Positions 58,200-64,000 of a stretch of 64,000 nt of DNA are shown piece by piece. The position numbers were made by a program, and so were the translations under genes. This stretch comes from Undaria pinnatifida (taxonomy: Eukaryota; Sar; Phaeophyceae; Laminariales; Alariaceae). The stretch lies in NCBI GenBank assembly GCA_012845835.1, contig JABAKD010000025.1:19646432-19710431 (forward strand), in the 5' to 3' direction. The notes under the pieces are model-generated. The model was given only the letters and a program-made list of their open reading frames with translations, made no database searches and was not told the DNA's origin. Every line of letters begins with the position of its first letter. The first letter of the stretch is position 1.

Positions 58200-58960
58200 G
58201 GCAACAACGACAACAGCACCACCAGCAACAGCAAACAGTAACAACGACCAAAGTTAGTCGGTTGATGGTCTAGATTTGACCCGTCAAGGCGTGTTCGGAC
58301 TTACCATGCTACTTTTAGTTTGTAGAATTCCTTGACGGACTTGACGGCTGTCCGTCAAGGGGCAAGAGTGCCGTCATGTTAAGGAATTAGTGGGGTATTA
58401 GTCCGTTTGACCACTTGCAAAAGGTTACCCGATAGCTTACCCCAACTAAGCCTTATAACACCCTCCCCCCCTGAAACGGCGGGATACCAGGTCGGCCGGA
58501 TATACGGGCGGACCTGTCAATAATCCAAGACGTTTCATTTCCTGGGGATATCAGGGAGAGTATTTTTCAAGTTCGACATGGGGAAAATGTGAAAAAATTT
58601 ATTATGGTGGATGTGGGATTCGAACCGACGACCCAAAAAAAAACATGGTCCTGCCGACGACGCCATTTGTTACGGAAATTAGTGGGGTATTTTAGCCCGT
58701 TTGACCAGTTACTTGAAAAAGGTTAACCGATAGCTCACCCAAAGTAAGCCTTATAACAGTCAACCGATATCTTTGACAACGACAACAACACCACCACAAG
58801 ATCGGTTGACGGTCTAGATTTGACCCGTCAACGCGTCTTTGGAGCTATTATACTAGTTGTAGTGTGTGAAGTTACTTGACGGACTTTACGGCTGTCCGTC
58901 AAGGGGCAAGAGTGCCGTCCACCGATATCTTTGACAACGACAACACCACCCACAAGAATA
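58200..58960. repeat. Roughly 160-bp tandem duplication, copy 1 interrupted by a TRIM
   Basis: Both units carry GTCTAGATTTGACCCGTCAA, GGCTGTCCGTCAAGGGGC, AAGAGTGCCGTC and ACCGATATCTTTGACAACGA. In unit 1 the TRIM at 58377-58758 separates the last two blocks; unit 2 (58798-58960) is uninterrupted. Confidence 0.8.
58377..58758 (-). mobile_element. TRIM element copy 5, complete, 4-bp TSD GTCA
   Basis: LTRs 58377-58460 and 58678-58758, PBS TGGCGTCGTCGGCAGGACC (minus) and polypurine tract as in copy 1. The flanking GTCA occurs at 58373-58376 and 58759-58762. Confidence 0.88.
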
Positions 58961-59058
58961 GAAACATTGATATTGCAACATTTGAACATTGAGCACAAAC
59001 ATAACAACTACCAGGTAACTACGAACAAACTGTAAGTACTCATATCTTAAGTTCCCAC

Positions 59059-59198
59059 TAGATATCACATCTTAGATATCACATCTTAGATATCACATCT
59101 TAGATATCACATCTTAGATATCACATCTTAGATATCACATCTTAGATATCACATCTTAGATATCACATCTTAGATATCACATCTTAGATATCACATCT
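59059..59198. repeat. 14-bp satellite, exactly 10 copies
   Basis: Ten perfect head-to-tail copies of TAGATATCACATCT. Confidence 0.97.
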
Positions 59199-60240
59199 CT
59201 GGGGGGGGGGGGGTCGAGATTTGAGCTGGACATCGTATCTGAGATCCAAGATACTACTATTTACGGCGGGAACAAAAATCAGGACCACATATTGTTTGTA
59301 GTAACACTGGAACATTTGGGTTTTAGTGCATATCGTGGGCCCTCGTTACTGATAAAGTCCTACGAAATACCACTAACACTATTGACTGCCGGGTAAATAT
59401 TAACAAGCATGATAAATTGTACCAGGTCGTGGTCTAGACTACATTTTTATTAAAAATTAAACTACTTTTTTTTGTGTTTCTCTTGAATCCTTTCTTTGGG
59501 ACTCACGCTGAGAAAAAGGCGATGATGAACTTGCTTGTGCCTCATTATGCGTGCATACGACCAGCGCTCAGTTAATATCCGTGCAATCGCGTGCTCCCCG
59601 GGGAAAGGGGATATTTTTTCAAGAAATCACCTCGACTTTTCACATTTGCCCACCCGGCAAGATTCGTTACCGGTGATCCGCGGTTCCTAGGCTGCTGATA
59701 GCGACTTAGGGTTAGACATGAGTGACGACGAGTGCCACGGTAAAGTTATACTCCGGAGTATATGATTTTTCGGCTATTCATACATGATATATATGTATTT
59801 TTTCATTTTCTGAATGACCGGTCTCCTTAACCCCTTGAGAGCCCCAAAACCCTTCCCTATACTAACTTCAAGTAAATTTGTGAAAAAAAGGGTTTACAGT
59901 GGTGAAGACGTAAACCCCAAACCATCGTCGGATTGTCATTTTCTTGTTTCGAAATACGCTTTTTTCGTACCAGGTACATTTTTTTAGGTCGCGGGTTTTG
60001 TTCACTGAGTTGCAATTTTTTGTTTTTTTTACTGAGAATCAGTATGTGGGTGACGTATGATAGAGCTCCCTTACGTGACTTTCCTAAAAAAGGCGGTGCA
60101 CCCCTCTACTCACTTCTCACTGCGACGTTATCGAGCAACCTATCTACTCCGGAGTATATTATAGCAAGAAGAGCGCGCAGCACTGCAGGCACGTGTTGGT
60201 TACATAGCACTACCCACTGAGTTAATATATTGTAGTCACG
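59199..60240. other. Unassigned DNA with two short dispersed repeats
   Basis: The third copy of the short foldback repeat lies inverted at 59826-59901 (CTTAACCCCTTGAGAGCCCC). A roughly 115-bp block at 59582-59700 is weakly repeated at 61345-61460 (shared TTGCCCACCCGGCAA). No gene seen. Confidence 0.5.
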
Positions 60241-60608
60241 TGTTATAAGGCTTAGTTTATGGGTCAACCTTTTGCAAGTGGTCAAACGGACTAATACCCC
60301 ACCTACTACCTTAACAAATGGCGTCGTCGACAGACCATGGGTTTTTTTAGTTGTGGGTTCAAATCCCACATCCACCATAATAAACTTTTTCAGACTTTCC
60401 CCGTGTCGAACTTGGAAAATACTCTCCCCGGTATACCCAGGGAATGAAACGGCTTGGATGTAATGACAGGTCCGCCCGTATGTCCGGCCGACCTAATATC
60501 CCGCCGTTTCAGGGGGGGAGAGTGTTATAAGGCTTAGTTTGGGTAAGCTACACTGGTTAACCTCTTGCAAGTGGTCAAACGGACTAATACCCCACTAATT
60601 TCGTAACA
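60241..60608 (+). mobile_element. TRIM element copy 6, complete, 4-bp TSD CACG
   Basis: LTRs 60241-60316 (with a small internal deletion) and 60523-60608, PBS TGGCGTCGTCGACAG at 60319, T-arm-like GGGTTCAAATCCCAC, and polypurine AGGGGGGGAGAG at 60511-60522. CACG flanks it at 60237-60240 and 60609-60612. Confidence 0.88.
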
Positions 60609-60918
60609 CACGTGACTCAGTAACTCTGTGGGTACGAGTAGTGCTATTGCACATACAGCATATAACAAAACCAACACAATAATACCAGGTATGTGTTTCC
60701 GAGCTCGTTGGTTGGATTTAGCCGCCTTCGTAGCAGGGATCTCCGGGGCTCTCCCCTCGCCACGTAGCTCCCCCCGCAAAAAAAAAGGTTGGTCATCAGA
60801 GCACAACCCACCGAGCTGCTTGGGTCGCGTGACTAAATGACTCAGTGGGTAGTGCTGATATACATGTACATAACCAGCATGCACGTGTGTGGGCAGCTGC
60901 CTACGTACGACGACGCCT

Positions 60919-61318
60919 TGTTATGTTCAGGTATTAGAGGATATTATTAATAGTCCGCGCGGCCACCGGTAAAAGGTCTGTCCATTTTGCCTAACCAACC
61001 AAGTCTTATAACATTCCCCCCTCCTGGACCGGCGGGATCGAAGGTCGGCCGGATAGGCACGCGAACGTATCAGTATCCACGCGGTTCCATTTCCTGGGGA
61101 TGCCGGGGTGGAGAGTATTTTTCCAGTTGGACATGGGAAAAGTTGCAAAAGTTTATTATTGGTGCGGAAGGTGAGTGGGATTCAAATCCATGATCATAAA
61201 CCCCGACGACGCCATTTGTTAAGGCATTATAGCGGGTATTAGTCCGTTTGATTATCACTGGTAAAAAGGTTTAAACGAACTGCCTACCCAAACTAAGGCC
61301 TTACAACATTTGCCCTCA
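60919..61318 (-). mobile_element. TRIM element copy 7, diverged
   Basis: The same order of parts with many substitutions: LTRs about 60919-61013 and 61217-61318, GTGGGATTCAAATCC T-arm-like block, and a polypurine tract weakened to GGAGGGGGGAA. No target duplication. Probably an older subfamily. Confidence 0.7.
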
Positions 61319-62083
61319 CTACAAGAAGATTCTTACGTTAAATATGCAGGCGTTTTGATCCCGGGGCAAGGAGACATTTATATACATAATCACCCCGACT
61401 TTTTTCATGTTGCCCACCCGGCAAAAGTCATAACCCGCCGGTGGTCAACGATACGTAGGTCACCGAAACACTACTAAGAGTGGGTGCGACGATATCGAGC
61501 GTCTGGGAAGAGCGTGGACAGCTCAGCACCGCAAGGCATTGCCATCATCCTTCCAAGCACATGTGGTTCTGCAGCTGCTCCTTAAATGAGTAGTGGAGTT
61601 CGTTCGGACACCCTCCCCCTATCCCGGCAGCTCCGTCGGGCTTCTTCGTGCAGCCCGATGATGGTCCAATCGCCACCGCCATGCCGTTTCGGCACCTACC
61701 CAATACATAGTCATGGGTTTTAGACGAGAAACTTCAATTACGATAGGTGGCGCGTCTTGGCAAACCACGCACAACATCCACAGACGATCCAAGCACGGCA
61801 TCCATCCACGACGGCCAAAGCACAGCATCCACGACGGCCACACTTCACAAGCCATGATAGCATCCAACCACGGGTCACCCCTTACCCCCTTTGGAGCCAG
61901 CCCCAAACCCCACCCCTGTACCCATTCCAAGTAATATGTTCCCTAAAAAGGGTTTTCCGGATGTCAAGGCGTTAACGATAGGGCCGAGGTTTGGGCGACG
62001 GTTGGTTCTGGTCGAGTAATACGTAGCGTTGCCGCCCCAGACCGCCACACTGTGTATTATATAGCCTATCTATATGTACGGAA
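61319..62083. other. Unassigned DNA
   Basis: Repeats of CACGACGGCCA-type words occur at about 61790-61840. Open frames on both strands (61619-61930 minus, 61713-61934 plus) have no recognisable domain. Confidence 0.4.
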
Positions 62084-62225
62084 CCAAAGAAATTTCCTGG
62101 AATCAGGTTGGTCTAAAATTCACTGTAAATCCCCCATCAAAAAGAATTTTCCTGGAATTGGTCTAAAATTCGTTTGTAAAGCCCCCATCGAAAAGAAATT
62201 TCCTGGAATCCGGTTGGTCTAAGAT
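62084..62225. repeat. Roughly 60-bp tandem repeat, 2.5 copies
   Basis: AAATTTCCTGGAAT..GGTTGGTCTAAAATTC..GTAAA..CCCCCATC recurs three times, the last one partial. Confidence 0.8.
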
Positions 62226-62639
62226 AATGATACATCCTTGATGTACCCCTTCTGGCACCCCAACCCGGTAATGTAATGCTGTCTGGGGGTCTCGGTTTAA
62301 GAGAGCCCCCTACGAAAATTCCAAACAGCTCAAGCGCTCTTGACTGCACGCCTTGCTCTTTACTTGCAGTGGGAAATCAATAGCTTTTTACTCTAGGCGA
62401 GACTCACCGATTTGTTTTTTTTTGTCCGCTCCTCTTTCCTACGTCCTTGATGGTCTTCTTATCTTTCGTGCTCCTAAATCGGGGTGCTTTTATCGTGGCT
62501 AGCCCTGTTATTATGCGCAGTACGGGTTTGCACAAAACTTCGTCGAGGCTGGCCTTTCGGCCGCCCTTTTTTGTTTGGACGCAGGACATGGAAAAAAAGC
62601 GGCGCGGTGCGCCTGCCGGCCTCGAGCCCCCCAAAGGGT

Positions 62640-62850
62640 TTAGTCTGGTTATTAGGGCTAAGATCAGGGTTACGTCTGGGATATGAGGGTCAAGGTTGGG
62701 GTTAGGGTTAGGTCTGGGATACCAGGGTTATGGCTAAGGTTATGGTTTAGTCGGGTTGTTAGGGTTATCGTTAGGGTTTAGTCGGGTTATTAGGGTTAAG
62801 GTTAGGGTTAGGAGTAAGACTAAGATTAGGGTTAGGTCTGGGGTCGGGTT
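62640..62850 (+). repeat. Interstitial telomere-like repeats
   Basis: Many TTAGGG and near variants (GGGTTAGGGTTAGG at about 62699, 62803 and 62829). They are interspersed with higher-order blocks GGTTAGGTCTGGG (three times) and GGTTTAGTCGGGTT (twice). The G-rich strand is the plus strand. Confidence 0.8.
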
Positions 62851-63629
62851 TGTCTCGGTCGCTGTGCAAAGTTGAAGTTGATCACACCCGACCTGACCTG
62901 CACAAAGTTCTGTGCAGACCTTGACCTGGCAAATGGTCGGAGGGCAGATGCAACGTAAGCGGCGAAACCTTTCGATTTCGAGCCTTTTTTTCTTCCTTCG
63001 GGAATGCTATGATGAGTGGGTGATGAACGTTGAATCTCATACCTTACGTTGTCGGAAGGCAAGCACGTGTCATAATATTTTTGAACAACACAACAAGCAA
63101 CGACTGCAAGTACAAATACTACAACAATAAGGGCAGCGACAGCCACAAACGACAACGGCGCAACGATAACACGACAACAACAATGTGGCACGTGTTGCGA
63201 CAACCTCTCATCCCTCATGGTACTGTGCTTTCTTGTGGCCGTCAATAACAGAATGGTGAGACATTAATAATAAAGAAGACAATTGAAAAGTAACAATTGC
63301 AAAGTACGGCAATAACAACAACAAAAAGCAGCAACGACAGCAATCAATCACTAGTGTACACCACGTGTTCGTGGTGGGCAGCAAGAACATCAAAAATATA
63401 AAAATATCAAATATCCGCGCGGTCATGTATTATTTGCCACATCATGTATGGGCGTTACACAAGGGGAGGGTCGCGGCGGCACTCAAATGACACTCACATG
63501 TGTACGGAGTATATAGATCTATCCCATGTATCAGCATCTCGTCTCGTTGTTTGTGAATTACCGTACAAGTATACTGGGTATGTTACGAATATCATAGCGG
63601 CGGTGCTAGTGTTTTCTACATACATTCAA
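62851..63629. other. Unassigned DNA
   Basis: AACAACAACGACA-type simple sequence recurs at 63090-63345. No gene seen. Confidence 0.4.
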
Positions 63630-64000
63630 CTGATATTTCCACTCATCTACACCAAGCACAACCAGTGTTCGTGCCGATGCGTCCTAAAGAGACCAGCTCA
63701 CTTCTGTGGTCACATCTCTACGAGACAGAGATGATACACGTTGCAAATGTGTACAGCAAGGTGGTTCGGCCATGCGATGCCAGCCGCAATGAGCACGAGG
63801 GCAAAACACATGCAAACCAGCACACCAAGAAGACTAGTTTCAAGGAAAAAACGAACTAAGGAAGAGTAACAAGGAAGATAAAACAAAAGAGAAAAAAATG
63901 GAAGAAACTGCTGGGAAGATTTCAAGCAGAAACGAACGGGGGAGGAAACAGTATCCAGGAAGAACAGAAGTTGGGTGACACAAGACGACACGAACAAAAT
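63630..64000 (+). repeat. A-rich retroposon-like repeat, cut by window end
   Basis: CACCAAGCACAACCAGTG, CTTCTGTGGTCACATCTC, CCGCAATGAGCACGAGGGCA and an A-rich body, in family order. Confidence 0.65.

Overview
This is eukaryotic nuclear DNA that is gene-poor and repeat-rich. I can support one host gene with confidence: a bactofilin-domain protein on the minus strand. It has two exons (39354-40076 and 19775-20128) joined across a 19,225-bp GT-AG phase-0 intron, so a single gene covers about a third of the window. The rest is transposable-element debris, microsatellites and homopyrimidine tracts. A eukaryotic bactofilin, a very long intron and dense dispersed repeats fit a stramenopile, perhaps a brown alga. 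That assignment is inference: the window holds no rRNA or other diagnostic marker gene.

Layout. 1-5 kb: a TRIM element (terminal-repeat retrotransposon in miniature) with a 4-bp target duplication, a 700-bp dispersed repeat, simple repeats, and a second TRIM interrupted by a likely solo LTR. 5.5-12.1 kb: a decayed minus-strand Ty1/copia retrotransposon with a 3' LTR, polypurine tract, gag, protease, integrase, RT and RNase H remnants. Its 5' end is rearranged: an inverted pol fragment abuts an LTR copy, and that LTR is split by a 721-bp solo LTR with an ATGTC duplication. 12-19.7 kb: another dispersed repeat, then C-rich low-complexity DNA with a 22-bp minisatellite. 19.8-40.1 kb: the bactofilin gene, whose intron holds SINEs, 'MSFDK' repeats and one arm of a 0.54-kb inverted duplication. 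42-53 kb: a cluster of tRNA-headed SINEs and A-rich retroposon-like repeats, including the other arm of the duplication. 54.6-56.3 kb: a degenerate array of a short motif, with a 371-bp tandem duplication and a MITE inserted in it. 57-61.3 kb: four more TRIM copies or remnants and an exact 10-copy 14-bp satellite. 62.6-62.9 kb: interstitial telomere-like TTAGGG repeats. 63.6 kb to the end: an A-rich repeat cut by the window edge.

The most notable observations are the split bactofilin gene, the TRIM family (matching LTR, primer-binding-site, polypurine-tract and target-duplication evidence, plus a neighbouring paralogous empty site), the two SINE families sharing a central domain, the motif array at 54.6-56.3 kb, and the strong excess of the 9-mer TACCTGGTA/TACCAGGTA. 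All repeat copies were found by eye, so the copy list is a minimum.
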